A stretch of 64,000 bases of DNA from AC-32 sp036265535 (GCA_036265535.1 DATAOV010000089.1:1-64000), one strand, 5' to 3'. Shown: positions 42,839 through 51,166, numbered from the stretch's first letter. Notes: generated from the letters alone by a model not told the origin. A program made the numbers and translations.

Positions 42839-43447
42839 GTGGCGACGGAACCAGTCGAGGTCGCCGGCCCCGCCGGCAACGAGCGCCTGACCGCGATCGC
42901 CGCGGTCGTCCTGATCGTGCTTCTCGCCGTCGAGGGGGTGACGATCCTCGCGATCCGGCCGCTGCTCTCGTGGCACGTGTTCGTGGGAATGCTCCTGATC
43001 CCGCCGGTGGCCCTCAAGCTGGCTAGCACCGGCTACCGGTTCTGGCGGTACTACAGCGGAAGTCCTGCGTACGTTCGGAGAGGGCCGCCGCACGTCCTGT
43101 TGCGGCTGCTCGCCCCGCTCGTCGTCGTCTCGACGCTCACCCTCTTCGGCACCGGAGTGACGCTGATCGCGCTCGGCCCGCGGTACGGGCTCATCTTCGG
43201 ACTGCACAAGGCGAGCTTCGTCGTCTGGCTCGTCGCGACGGGTGCCCACGTCCTTGCGCACGTGCAGCGCCTGCCGAGCCTCGCCTTCGGCGCCGGCCGT
43301 GGAGCCGGTCGAAGGCTGGCGCTCGTCACGGCGACGCTGTTCGCAGGCGGGGCGCTGGCGGTCTCGACGCTCTCACTCGCGACGCCGTGGATCCACTTGG
43401 TCGACCGCGACGACGCGGCGTCGGCTCACTTGAACGTCTTGATGTAG
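42839..43447 (+). CDS. Four-helix membrane protein, cytochrome b561-like
   Basis: A 202-aa membrane protein with four or five TM helices. Histidines suited to haem b ligation occur in the second helix (LLSWHVFVG) and in a later helix region (FGLHKASFV and GAHVLAHVQ). This resembles small b-type cytochromes that pass electrons to quinone or a cytochrome c. The GTG at 42839 is chosen; an upstream TTG at 42821 is possible. Its 3' end overlaps the convergent di-haem cytochrome c gene by 22 bp. Haem binding is inferred from His placement. Confidence 0.65.
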   Translation: MATEPVEVAGPAGNERLTAIAAVVLIVLLAVEGVTILAIRPLLSWHVFVGMLLIPPVALKLASTGYRFWRYYSGSPAYVRRGPPHVLLRLLAPLVVVSTLTLFGTGVTLIALGPRYGLIFGLHKASFVVWLVATGAHVLAHVQRLPSLAFGAGRGAGRRLALVTATLFAGGALAVSTLSLATPWIHLVDRDDAASAHLNVLM

Positions 43448-44178
43448 GCGACCAGCTGCCGGAGCTGTTCCTCGGAGAGGATTCCGCCCCAGTGCGGCAT
43501 GCTCACGATCGGCGCACGCCCGATGACGCTGCCGCTGCGGATGATCTCTTTGATCTTCGCGTCGGTGTTGAACTCCCCGCGGAAATCGGCTCCCGCGAGC
43601 GGCGGGATCGACTTGTCCGGCGAGAGCGGGTTCGGCACCCCTCCGAGCCCGTTCGGCCCGTGGCAGTTGATGCAGCCGTCGCGAACGTAGAGCGCTGCGC
43701 CGGCGACCTCGTCACCCTGGCCCTGCGGCACGGGCGGCGGGGTCGCGTCGGTCACGCTCGGGAGCCCGGCGCGGATGTACGCGGTGAGCTCGCCCACCTG
43801 ACGCTTCGAAATGACCGCTCCCCATACCGGCATGTACGGCTTCGTCGGGTTCGCCGACTCGCCGAGCCCGTGGTTGATGATCCCCGCCAGCTGCGCGACG
43901 GTCAGCTCCTTGCCGACGTCGGTCAGCGCGGGCACGTCGGGCGAGACTCCTCCCTGGCCCCCTTCGCCGTGGCACTGCGCGCAGGCGAACTGGACGAACA
44001 CGTGTGCGCCGGCGGCCACCTTCGGGTCGACGGCCTGCGCCGACGAGGTCTCCGTCTGCGCTCCCACCGTGACCGTGTTGTTCGTGTAGTGGCCGGCCGC
44101 CCACCCGACCAGCCCCGCTACAGCGACGAGCAGGACGACGACGGCGGCAATCACGGTGCCAAGGGAGCTCCGTTTCAT
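43426..44178 (-). CDS. Membrane-anchored di-haem cytochrome c
   Basis: A 250-aa protein with an N-terminal TM anchor and two cytochrome c domains, each with a CXXCH motif: CAQCH at residues 66-70 and CINCH at 169-173. The probable axial Met residues are in KPYMPVWG and VSMPHWGG. It would carry electrons outside the membrane to an oxidase. Its ATG overlaps the stop of the universal-stress-protein gene (ATGA). Confidence 0.92.
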   Translation of the reverse strand: MKRSSLGTVIAAVVVLLVAVAGLVGWAAGHYTNNTVTVGAQTETSSAQAVDPKVAAGAHVFVQFACAQCHGEGGQGGVSPDVPALTDVGKELTVAQLAGIINHGLGESANPTKPYMPVWGAVISKRQVGELTAYIRAGLPSVTDATPPPVPQGQGDEVAGAALYVRDGCINCHGPNGLGGVPNPLSPDKSIPPLAGADFRGEFNTDAKIKEIIRSGSVIGRAPIVSMPHWGGILSEEQLRQLVAYIKTFK

Positions 44179-44705
44179 CGGCCGTCGACCATCATCCTCT
44201 TCCGAACCGAGCGGGACAAGTGCCGATCAGTCTCGGACGCGGTCCCGACGAGCTCGAGATCGAGCCGCTGTGCCTCTTGGGCCCCGCGAACGACGAGCAC
44301 CGGGCAAGGCGCCTTGTGCACGACGCCGTTCGAGACGCTGCCGAGCACGAGCCGCTTGACGAGCCCACGCCCGTGGGCGCCGATCACGATCATCCCGGCA
44401 CCCACCTTTTCGGCCGCCGCGCAGATCTCTTCGACCGGGATGCCCTCATGGAGCTCCGACGTCGCCTCGACCCCGGCTGCTCGGGCCTCGTCGACGGCAG
44501 CCCGAAGCACGTCGAACGCGTTGTCCTGTTTGAGCTCCGTATACGGAGCGTACATCACCGGCGGATAGCCGAACGGCGCGCTCGAGAGCGACCAGACCGT
44601 CACGAAATGCAGGCGCCAGCCGGTGGCCTGTGCCAGCTCGATGGCCTTCCCGGTTGCCTTCTCTGCGGACGGCGAGCCGTCCGTCGCCATCAAGATCGTG
44701 CTCAT
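44175..44705 (-). CDS. Universal stress protein UspA family
   Basis: A 176-aa single Usp domain. The start STILMATDGSPSAEKA and the ATP-binding signature GAHGRGLVKRLVLGSVSNGVV, with the G-2X-G-9X-G pattern, indicate the ATP-binding subtype. Such proteins respond to starvation, oxygen or oxidative stress. The ATG at 44705 has GGAG upstream. It is coupled to the cytochrome c gene, suggesting a role with respiratory state. Confidence 0.92.
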   Translation of the reverse strand: MSTILMATDGSPSAEKATGKAIELAQATGWRLHFVTVWSLSSAPFGYPPVMYAPYTELKQDNAFDVLRAAVDEARAAGVEATSELHEGIPVEEICAAAEKVGAGMIVIGAHGRGLVKRLVLGSVSNGVVHKAPCPVLVVRGAQEAQRLDLELVGTASETDRHLSRSVRKRMMVDGR

Positions 44706-44837
44706 GGCCGCTCCTTTCCTGGTCGTCGCCGAAAGGCTGGCGCCGCGGGCCAGGAGGGGCATCCGGGAGACACCTCATCTCTCCTGCGGTGTTTTCCCGA
44801 CGTGGATCGGCGTAGAGACCGCGCCGCCGGTCACCGT

Positions 44838-46343
44838 CTACTCGAGGTACTCGTAGGCGGGCAGCGTCAGGAACTCGGTCAGCTCGCCGCCGAGGGCCAC
44901 CTGCTCGAACAGCTCCCTGGCCTCCGGCGCACGGCTCTTGGCGAAGATTTCGTCGCCGAACTCCGCGCGCAGTCGCTGCAGCTCCTCATCGATCACGCGC
45001 CGGACCTGCTCGCGGTCGAAGTGGCCGTGGCGGATCCACTGCCAGACCTGCGAGCGCGCGATCTCGGCCGTCGCCGCATCCTCCATCAGGTTGTTGATCG
45101 CCACGGCGCCGCTGCCACGGAGCCACGCCGACAGGTACTGGATTCCGACGCTGACGTCGTTGCGGAGCCCCTCCTCCGTAATCTGGCCGGGCGTCGCCGC
45201 CACGTCCAGCAGCTCGGCGGGGCCAACCTCGACCTCGTCGCGCTGCCGCTCGAGCTGGTTCGGGCGCTCGCCGAGGACGGCGTCGAACTCCTCGAGGGCG
45301 ACCGGCACCAGGTCGGGGTGCGCCACCCAGGTCCCGTCGAAGCCGTCGCCCGCCTCGCGCTGTTTGTCGTCTCGCACCTTGGCGAGCGCCCGCTCGTTCA
45401 GCTCGGCGTCCTTCCGGCTCGGGATGAACGCGGCCATCCCGCCCATCGCATGGGCGCCGCGGCGGTGGCAGGTCTTGACGAGCAGCTCGGTGTAGGCGCG
45501 CATGAACGGCGCCGTCATCGAGACGCTGTTGCGGTCCGGGAGGACGAACTCCGGCCGGTCGCGGAACTTCTTGATCACGCTGAACATGTAGTCCCAGCGG
45601 CCCGCGTTCAAGCCGGCCGCGTGCTCGCGCAGCTCCCAGAGGATCTCGTCCATCTCGAATGCCGCCAGCACGGTCTCGATCAGCACGGTCGCCCTGATCG
45701 TCCCGTGCCGGAGCTCGAGCACATCTTCGGTGTGTGCGAAGACGTCGTTCCAGAGCCGCGCCTCGAGGTGGCTCTCGAGCTTGGGCAGGTAGAGGAAGGG
45801 ACGTTGATCCCGGTTACGGAAGAGGTAGAGCCCGAAGTCGAAGAGGCTCGCGGAGACCGGCGCGCCGTCGAGCTCGAGGTGGCGCTCCTCGAGGTGCCAG
45901 CCCCGCGGGCGGACGAGCAGCGTCGCGATCTCCTCATTCAGCCGGTAGGTCTTGTCCGGCGTCTCCAGCTCGATCGTCCCGCCGATCGCGTCGGTGAGGT
46001 TCGCCTGGCCCTCGAGCATGTTCAGCCGGGTCGGCGAGTTCGCGTCTTCGAAGTCGGCCATGAACATGCGCGCGCCCGAGTTGAGGGCGTTGATCACCAT
46101 CTTCCGGTCGGTCGGCCCGGTGATCTCGACGCGCCGGTCGAGGAGCTGAGGCGGTACCGGCTCGATCGTCCATTCGCTCTCTCGGAGCTCGCGTGTCTCC
46201 GGCAAGAAGGCCGGCAGCTCACCCGCATCGAGCCGCTCCTGGCGCACGGCGCGCGCGTCGAGGAGCTCGCGCCGCCGCACCCCGAAGCGCCGCTCCAGGT
46301 CGTGCACGAACGCCACCGCCTCGGGGCTCAGCACCTCCTCCAT
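44838..46343 (-). CDS. aceB: Malate synthase A
   Basis: A 501-aa malate synthase of the A type, condensing glyoxylate and acetyl-CoA to malate. ARMFMADFEDANSPT, GLNAGRWDYMFSVIKKF and FMRAYTELLVKTCHRRGAHAMGGMAAFIP are the conserved active-site blocks, and NNLMEDAATAEIARSQ lies in the C-terminal domain. No isocitrate lyase is in the window, so glyoxylate may come from another pathway or a distant aceA. The gap to the next gene downstream is 132 bp with no recognisable feature. Confidence 0.95.
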   Translation of the reverse strand: MEEVLSPEAVAFVHDLERRFGVRRRELLDARAVRQERLDAGELPAFLPETRELRESEWTIEPVPPQLLDRRVEITGPTDRKMVINALNSGARMFMADFEDANSPTRLNMLEGQANLTDAIGGTIELETPDKTYRLNEEIATLLVRPRGWHLEERHLELDGAPVSASLFDFGLYLFRNRDQRPFLYLPKLESHLEARLWNDVFAHTEDVLELRHGTIRATVLIETVLAAFEMDEILWELREHAAGLNAGRWDYMFSVIKKFRDRPEFVLPDRNSVSMTAPFMRAYTELLVKTCHRRGAHAMGGMAAFIPSRKDAELNERALAKVRDDKQREAGDGFDGTWVAHPDLVPVALEEFDAVLGERPNQLERQRDEVEVGPAELLDVAATPGQITEEGLRNDVSVGIQYLSAWLRGSGAVAINNLMEDAATAEIARSQVWQWIRHGHFDREQVRRVIDEELQRLRAEFGDEIFAKSRAPEARELFEQVALGGELTEFLTLPAYEYLE

Positions 46344-46365
46344 CGCCGTTAGCCTCTCACGTCCG

Positions 46366-46575
46366 ATGCCCGAGCCCGATCAGGTCTCGACTCGATTCGA
46401 GGTCCCGAGCCGCGCGGACCTGCGCGTCTTCGCGGGCTATTGCGTTGCGGCCGCGGTCTACATCGCGATCGGCGTCGTCGTCAACGACTTCATGTTCTCC
46501 GTCGTCGTGGCGATGGCGTACATCGTCGTCGCGGCGTGGCTCGTGCCGACCCTGTTCCGGCGGCTTCGCCGGTGA
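46366..46575 (+). CDS. Small two-TM membrane protein
   Basis: A 69-aa protein with a short charged N-terminus and two hydrophobic helices (VFAGYCVAAAVYIAIGVVV and FSVVVAMAYIVVAAWLVPTLF) ending in basic residues. No family recognised. Its stop overlaps the GTG of the next gene (GTGA), so the two are translationally coupled; it may be an accessory of that membrane protein. It is divergent from aceB across 22 bp. Confidence 0.75.
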   Translation: MPEPDQVSTRFEVPSRADLRVFAGYCVAAAVYIAIGVVVNDFMFSVVVAMAYIVVAAWLVPTLFRRLRR

Positions 46576-47291
46576 GCTGGGCCGCACACGACCTCGAGCC
46601 CTACGCGTTTCAGAAGCACCTGGGCTTCAAGGTCGCGTTCGTCCCGCTGCTGATCGGCTCGTACGCACCGGACCTGATGACGAAGTGGTTCGTCTACGGG
46701 ATCCATCTCGGGCCCTGGGATCTGAAGGCCTCCAACCCGGCCCAGTTCCACCGCGGCTGGCCCGGCGTCGGCTTCACCCACTCCCTGACCTTTGGCCTCC
46801 TGGTTGGCCTCGTGATCTGGAAGGGCTTCGGAAGCAAGCTCTGGGCAATCAGCTTCGTCATCGGCCACGCGGCACACGCGATCACGGACACGGGCGACAC
46901 CGTCGGGACGATGCTCCTCTTCCCCTGGACGTTCCACTTCCACGTCGACGCCTGGGCCTATGCGGGCCAGACTGGCCGTTTCACCGACGCTGCGGCGTAC
47001 TTCAGCGGCCTCGGCAGCATGTGGGATCTGGCCTGGATCCTCTACGGCTTCTACAGCTGGCGGGTGATCACGAGCGAGTACTTCGACGCCGTCATCTACC
47101 GAGCGGACCCGTTCTGGCCCTGGCTCAACCGCTGGGTCCCCCGCGGGGCCTTAATCGCGCTCTATCGCGCGGCGTTCTTCTACGGCACGTCGCGCTGGAT
47201 CGCGTGGACGATCTGGGCACACATCGTGCACCACTATCCGTATGACCTCAGCTGGGGCGGGCCGCACTGGGTCCCCGCGGAGCATCCGTAG
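46572..47291 (+). CDS. Membrane-bound metal-dependent hydrolase-like protein (YdjM/DUF457-like)
   Basis: A 239-aa membrane protein with several TM helices and many conserved-looking His and Asp residues: YAPDLMTKW, FTHSLTFGLL, IGHAAHAITDTGD and WTFHFHVDAW. The DxxxH/HS/H..D pattern resembles the YdjM/DUF457 group of predicted membrane metallohydrolases. Substrate unknown. GTG start coupled to the 69-aa membrane protein. Confidence 0.7.
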   Translation: MSWAAHDLEPYAFQKHLGFKVAFVPLLIGSYAPDLMTKWFVYGIHLGPWDLKASNPAQFHRGWPGVGFTHSLTFGLLVGLVIWKGFGSKLWAISFVIGHAAHAITDTGDTVGTMLLFPWTFHFHVDAWAYAGQTGRFTDAAAYFSGLGSMWDLAWILYGFYSWRVITSEYFDAVIYRADPFWPWLNRWVPRGALIALYRAAFFYGTSRWIAWTIWAHIVHHYPYDLSWGGPHWVPAEHP

Positions 47292-47309
47292 CTGTGTAAC
47301 CATCCGCGC

Positions 47310-48311
47310 GTGATCCGGCGTGCGCTCTTCGCCGTGACGATCGCGCTCGCCACGGCGGCGCCGGCCTCGGCCGGGATCGCCGAGATCCGCGACGGGCACG
47401 GGCACCTGCTCGCGAGCGCGGGAGCCGGAGGCCCGTTCGCGAGCTTCCAGGACGGCGGCTGGGCGCTCCGGTACGACTCGGCCGCACGCAGCACGCGCGG
47501 CGTCTCGCTCACCGGGGTCTCGCTCGCCGGCGGGCTCGTGTACGCCGAGCGGATCGTCGTTCCGGCCCGCGGCCTCCGCGGAGCTCAGGTCGAGGGGCTA
47601 AAGGTGGACGGGCACGCGGTCTCGGCCAGGCCGAACACGCTCGTCCCGCTCGGCCCTGGGAGCTACCTGGTAGTGCTGCAGGAGGCCGTCGTCCCTGGCG
47701 AGGGAAGCGGTGTCGTCGGGCTGAGGCTCGTGGCGGGCGATTCGTCGCTCGGGATCGATCCGGGCTCGCAGCTCCTCGTCGGCCTCGCCCGCGCGGCGAT
47801 GCCGAAGGTCCACCGGCAGCGCGAGGTACGTCTGTCGTGGTTCGCGCTCGGGGTCGCGGGCCACGGGGTCGACTCCGGCAGCGGAGTCCGCGGGCTCCCG
47901 GAGCCGTCACTGCTCGGGGTGCCGGCGGGCGGCACGACAGGCGTCCGGGCGGTGCGGATCGCACTGCAGTACCTCGGCGTTCCGTATCGCTGGGGCGGCG
48001 CCGACCCGCTCGGCGGGTTCGACTGCTCGGGCCTCGCGATGTACGTCTACGCCCAGCTCGGCATCCAGCTGACGCACTACACCGGCTCGCAGTTCTACGA
48101 GGGTGCGCGGGTCCCGCCCTCGGCCCTCCTGCCCGGAGACCTGCTCTTCTTCGAGCCGAGCGCGCGCGGACCGCAGCACGAGGGGATCTACATCGGCGAC
48201 GGCCAGTTCATCCAGGCCCCGCACACGGGCGACGTCGTCAAGATCTCGTCGCTCTCGGAGCCAGGGTACGCCTTCGGCTTCGTCGGTGCCGTGCGTCCCT
48301 GGGGCGCGTAG
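47310..48311 (+). CDS. Secreted NlpC/P60 peptidoglycan endopeptidase
   Basis: A 333-aa exported protein: signal peptide (MIRRALFAVTIALATAAPASA), a beta-rich N-terminal region of about 190 residues without recognised family, and a C-terminal NlpC/P60 domain. The catalytic Cys is in GGFDCSGLAMYVY, the His in PQHEGIYIGDG and the third polar residue in FIQAPHTGD. These enzymes cut D-Glu-mDAP linkages in cell-wall peptides. GTG start at 47310. Confidence 0.9.
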   Translation: MIRRALFAVTIALATAAPASAGIAEIRDGHGHLLASAGAGGPFASFQDGGWALRYDSAARSTRGVSLTGVSLAGGLVYAERIVVPARGLRGAQVEGLKVDGHAVSARPNTLVPLGPGSYLVVLQEAVVPGEGSGVVGLRLVAGDSSLGIDPGSQLLVGLARAAMPKVHRQREVRLSWFALGVAGHGVDSGSGVRGLPEPSLLGVPAGGTTGVRAVRIALQYLGVPYRWGGADPLGGFDCSGLAMYVYAQLGIQLTHYTGSQFYEGARVPPSALLPGDLLFFEPSARGPQHEGIYIGDGQFIQAPHTGDVVKISSLSEPGYAFGFVGAVRPWGA

Positions 48312-48320
48312 GGCCGAATA

Positions 48321-48349
48321 GCAAGCGAGCCAGGTCGGGGCCCGGCTCG
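48321..48349 (+). terminator. Possible terminator after the NlpC/P60 gene
   Basis: GCGAGCC and GGCTCGC form a 7-bp stem enclosing AGGTCGGGGCCC, shortly after the stop codon at 48311. There is no U-tract. It lies in a 207-bp gap that otherwise contains only the CTGC iterons. Confidence 0.45.
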
Positions 48350-48426
48350 CCGCCGCGATGATGTCCTCTGGAGGGGAGAGCATCGACCGCGACTTTGAGT
48401 GTAGTCGCAGGCGAGGCGGCAGTGAC

Positions 48427-48456
48427 CTGCAAATTCCTGCGATTTGCTGCGGTTTT
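48427..48456 (+). promoter_or_regulatory. Three 10-bp CTGC direct repeats
   Basis: CTGCAAATTC, CTGCGATTTG and CTGCGGTTTT follow each other with no gap (consensus CTGCRRWTTN), about 60 bp before the start of the next gene. GCAAAT and ATTTGC inside them also form a small dyad. Repeats phased at one helical turn suggest a protein-binding array. Confidence 0.45.
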
Positions 48457-48518
48457 TCCGACCTCATCCCGCGACCGATCCTGATCGCGCTGGTCGTGCC
48501 CTGCCGGGCTCTGGCACG

Positions 48519-49103
48519 ATGCTGATTGTGAGGACACGCACCGTCTGGTCGTTGATGCTCCCGATGCTCGTCGCGAGCGAGACGGTGGGGCACGCTCTCG
48601 TCGCCCGGTTCCTCGATCCTCACGGCGAACGGCACATGCTGCTCGCGCGGACGACGCAGGACTACCTCGAGTATCTGTACGCCGCGATCGTCATCTGCCT
48701 TGCGCTCGGCATCGCTGCGCTTGCGCGCCGGGCGTTCGCCTCGTTCCGCGGCCTCGGGCCTCGGCCTCTGCCCGCGTGGCGCCTCGCCGCGATCCCGTCC
48801 GTGGCCTTCGTGGCGCAGGAGCATGTGGAGTCGTTCCTCCACAACGGCGACTCGGGCTGGTTCGTCACCGCCGAGCCGTTGGTGCTCTTCGGCGCCGCCC
48901 TGCAGCTGCCGTTCGGGCTCGTGGCCGTGTGGCTCGTCCGCACGCTCCTCCGCGCCGCCGAAGGGCTCGGCTACGTCCTGGCGCGCCAGGCCCGGATCCG
49001 GGAGCGACCGGTCCATCTCGTCCACGGCCCGCAGGCTGGGCCGATCCGGCTGCTCGGCCTCGCGCGTGGGCTGGCCGAGCGCGCACCGCCCTCCTTCGCC
49101 TAG
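48519..49103 (+). CDS. Hypothetical membrane protein
   Basis: A 194-aa protein with about four TM helices (segments around TVWSLMLPMLVASETVG, YLYAAIVICLALGIAALA, WRLAAIPSVAFVAQEHVE and VLFGAALQLPFGLVAVWLV). Several His residues occur near helix ends (VGHALVARF, EHVESFLHNGD), so metal or haem binding is possible but not shown. No family recognised. The ATG at 48519 is used; a GTG three codons later is possible. Confidence 0.65.
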   Translation: MLIVRTRTVWSLMLPMLVASETVGHALVARFLDPHGERHMLLARTTQDYLEYLYAAIVICLALGIAALARRAFASFRGLGPRPLPAWRLAAIPSVAFVAQEHVESFLHNGDSGWFVTAEPLVLFGAALQLPFGLVAVWLVRTLLRAAEGLGYVLARQARIRERPVHLVHGPQAGPIRLLGLARGLAERAPPSFA

Positions 49104-49106
49104 AGC

Positions 49107-49130
49107 GGCGGCCACAACTCTGTGGCCGCC
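49107..49130 (+). terminator. Strong hairpin between two plus-strand genes
   Basis: GGCGGCCACA-ACTC-TGTGGCCGCC is a perfect 10-bp stem with a tetraloop, starting 3 nt after the stop of the membrane protein gene and ending 24 bp before the TTG of the HTH gene. It lacks a U-tract; it may terminate or stabilise the upstream message. Confidence 0.55.
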
Positions 49131-49153
49131 AACCCGGCGTAAAGGAGGTTTCC

Positions 49154-49402
49154 TTGCAACAGCAGACACACAATTCCGGACGAGCCGAAGTCGACGCCTT
49201 GGCGGCTGCCCTGGCCGAGCGGCTCCACCTCACGGACGGCACGCCGTGGATGAACACGGCCGAGGCCGCCCAGTACATGCGCGTCTCGGTGCGCTGGCTG
49301 CGCCAGCACCTGCACCAGGTGCCGCACAGCAAGGTGGAGGGCCGGCTGTTCTTCAGCCGCAACGAGCTCGACGCGTGGCTCGCCCGGAACCGACGGCGCT
49401 AG
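49154..49402 (+). CDS. Excisionase-family helix-turn-helix DNA-binding protein
   Basis: An 82-aa protein. The C-terminal ~50 residues are a MerR-like excisionase (HTH_17) domain: WMNTAEAAQYMRVSVRWLRQHL then KVEGRLFFSRNELDAWLARN. The TTG at 49154 is fixed by AAAGGAGG five nt upstream. There is no integrase or att site nearby, so it is more likely a chromosomal transcription factor than a mobile-element directionality factor. Confidence 0.85.
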   Translation: MQQQTHNSGRAEVDALAAALAERLHLTDGTPWMNTAEAAQYMRVSVRWLRQHLHQVPHSKVEGRLFFSRNELDAWLARNRRR

Positions 49403-49403
49403 A

Positions 49404-49430
49404 GAGGGCTTGGCGTTCCGCCAAGCCCTC
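49404..49430. terminator. Bidirectional hairpin terminator
   Basis: GAGGGCTTGGCG-TTC-CGCCAAGCCCTC is a perfect 12-bp stem with a three-base loop in the 33-bp gap between the HTH gene and convergent khtT. On the minus strand its AGGAGGGCTTGGCG arm nearly repeats the sequence at the leuS stop codon (17.6 kb). Confidence 0.75.
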
Positions 49431-49435
49431 CTGGG

Positions 49436-49927
49436 CTACGACCCGGCGAGCAGCTTGCGGAAGGCGCCGTACTGGCCGGCCTTGCCGACCGTGACCAGCG
49501 TGTCCCCGCGCTGGATCACGTCGTCGGGCTGCGCGCCCGTCACCGGCTCCGGCTCGCGCAGGATCGCGATCACCGTGATCCCGGTCTTGGCGCGGAAGCC
49601 GCTCTCCGCGAGAGTCTTGCCGATCCACGGGCTCGTCTCGGGCACCGGCTCCCACTCGATCAGGAGCTCGCCGAGCGCCATCTCGAGATCCTCGACGATC
49701 TTCGGCCGCTCGTAGGCGCCGCCGATGACCGCGCCCAGCTGTCGGGCTTCGTCGTCGTCCAGCCGGATCACCGCCCGTGGCTCCTCGTCGTCGGCGTGCC
49801 GGAAGAAGTAGAGCTCGCGGATGCCGTCGTTGTGCAGGATCACGGCCAGCCGACCGCCATCGTCGAGGCGGAAGGTGAACTTCGTCCCGACGCCGGGCAG
49901 CCGCGTTTCACGCAGGTCGACGGGCAT
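49436..49927 (-). CDS. khtT: KhtT-type regulatory subunit of a K+/H+ antiporter (TrkA-C)
   Basis: A 163-aa protein with an N-terminal KhtT-like region (DLRETRLPGVGTKFTF) and a C-terminal RCK_C/TrkA-C domain (WIGKTLAESGFRAKTGITVIAI ... GDTLVTVGKAGQYGAFRKLL). It gates the partner antiporter in response to nucleotides or pH. Overlaps the end of the antiporter gene by 20 bp, so they are co-translated. Confidence 0.88.
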   Translation of the reverse strand: MPVDLRETRLPGVGTKFTFRLDDGGRLAVILHNDGIRELYFFRHADDEEPRAVIRLDDDEARQLGAVIGGAYERPKIVEDLEMALGELLIEWEPVPETSPWIGKTLAESGFRAKTGITVIAILREPEPVTGAQPDDVIQRGDTLVTVGKAGQYGAFRKLLAGS

Positions 49928-51095
49928 CTCGTCTCCAGTCTACGAAGAGCCATCGGCCGATTGCCTTCGACTCCTTCATCAGCGCGACCCCGAGCGTGGC
50001 CGTGATCAGCACGTACAGCCCCGCGAAGGCAGCGATCTTCACCTGGGTCGCATCCGAGATCCGCGGGTTCCCCCTGACGAGCTGGGCGAGAATGATCGTG
50101 AACTCGCCGTGCGCGACGAGGGCGATGCCGACGTTCAGGCTCTGCCTCCGGCTGTAGCCGCCGAACAGGCCGCTCACGTAACCCCCGCCGATCTTCCCGA
50201 CCAGGCTCAGCACGACGGCGAGCGTGAGCAGCCAAGCCACACTGCCGGCCTTGCCGACGTCGATGGAGAGGCCGAAGACGAAGAAGAAGAGTGCCGCGAA
50301 GACATCGCGGAAGCTGAAGAAGCGCTCCTCGATCTCCTCCCGGATCGAGGTGCCCGAGAGGACGACGCCCGCCATCAGGGCGCCGACCGCCTCGGACAGG
50401 CCGAGCTCCTGGGCGAGCGCGGCGGAGCCGACGAGGAAGGCGAACGCGGCCAGGAGAAAGATCTCCCGCGGGAGCCAGTCGAGAAAGCGATCGATCGGGC
50501 CGCTGAGCCACTTCGAGATCGCGAGCGCAGCCGCGATGAACCCGATCGCCTTCGCCACGATGGCCAGGGTGTGAGTCGCCTCGCCGCCGCCGCCCGAGGC
50601 GAACCCGAGCACGACGGCGATCACGATGTCCTCGGCGACCAGGATCGCGAGCACGAGGTCGGTCTCGTCGTCGGCGAGCCGGCGGAAGTCGATCAGCCCC
50701 TTGACGGTGACCGCACTGGAGGAGACGTAGATCGCGGCGGCGAGGATGAAGGCTGCGAAGCTGAACCCGAACGCGGCGATGCCGACGAGGAGCCCGAGCG
50801 CGCCGTTCACCGCCGCGTCGACAGCTCCCCCGTAGAAGACGTGGCCGCGGCTGCGGGCGATTCGCCCGAGCGTGAACTCGAGGCCGAGGAAGAAGAGCAG
50901 GAAGATCAGCCCGATCTCGGCCACGAAGTCGGTCACCTCGGAAGGCCGGACGACACTCAAGGCCTTCGGCTCGTGCGGGCCGAGCAGCAGCCCCGCGAGT
51001 AGGTACGCGGGGATCGCTGAGAGCCCGACACGGCTCGCCACGAGGCCCAGGCCTCCCAGGAGAGCGACGGTGATCGAGAGTTGGGCGAGGGTCAT
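49908..51095 (-). CDS. khtU: CPA2-family K+(Na+)/H+ antiporter, KhtU-like
   Basis: A 395-aa antiporter with about 12 TM helices. LIFLLFFLGLEFTLGRI, SSSAVTVKGLIDFRRL and LAILVAEDIVIAVVLG contain the CPA2 ion-binding acidic and broken-helix regions. Together with the TrkA-C protein it forms a KhtTU-type efflux system for K+ at high pH or during electrophile stress. The ATG at 51095 is preferred over one at 51131. Confidence 0.88.
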   Translation of the reverse strand: MTLAQLSITVALLGGLGLVASRVGLSAIPAYLLAGLLLGPHEPKALSVVRPSEVTDFVAEIGLIFLLFFLGLEFTLGRIARSRGHVFYGGAVDAAVNGALGLLVGIAAFGFSFAAFILAAAIYVSSSAVTVKGLIDFRRLADDETDLVLAILVAEDIVIAVVLGFASGGGGEATHTLAIVAKAIGFIAAALAISKWLSGPIDRFLDWLPREIFLLAAFAFLVGSAALAQELGLSEAVGALMAGVVLSGTSIREEIEERFFSFRDVFAALFFFVFGLSIDVGKAGSVAWLLTLAVVLSLVGKIGGGYVSGLFGGYSRRQSLNVGIALVAHGEFTIILAQLVRGNPRISDATQVKIAAFAGLYVLITATLGVALMKESKAIGRWLFVDWRRDARRPA

Positions 51096-51150
51096 CGCGT
51101 CCCGCGGCCGATCGTAACGGCCTCGATTCATACGAAGCTCTTAGCGCCCG

Positions 51151-51166
51151 CTCAGAGCTTTCTCAG
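51151..51166 (+). promoter_or_regulatory. 11-bp-spaced CTCAG direct repeat
   Basis: CTCAG occurs at 51151 and again at 51162, 52 bp before the PepSY-like gene. Spacing of exactly 11 bp suits an OmpR-family response regulator. Only two copies, so support is modest. Confidence 0.3.

Noticed and set aside
49154..49402. Excisionase of an integrated element
   Set aside because: No integrase, att repeat, tRNA gene or phage gene nearby; neighbours are ordinary chromosomal genes.
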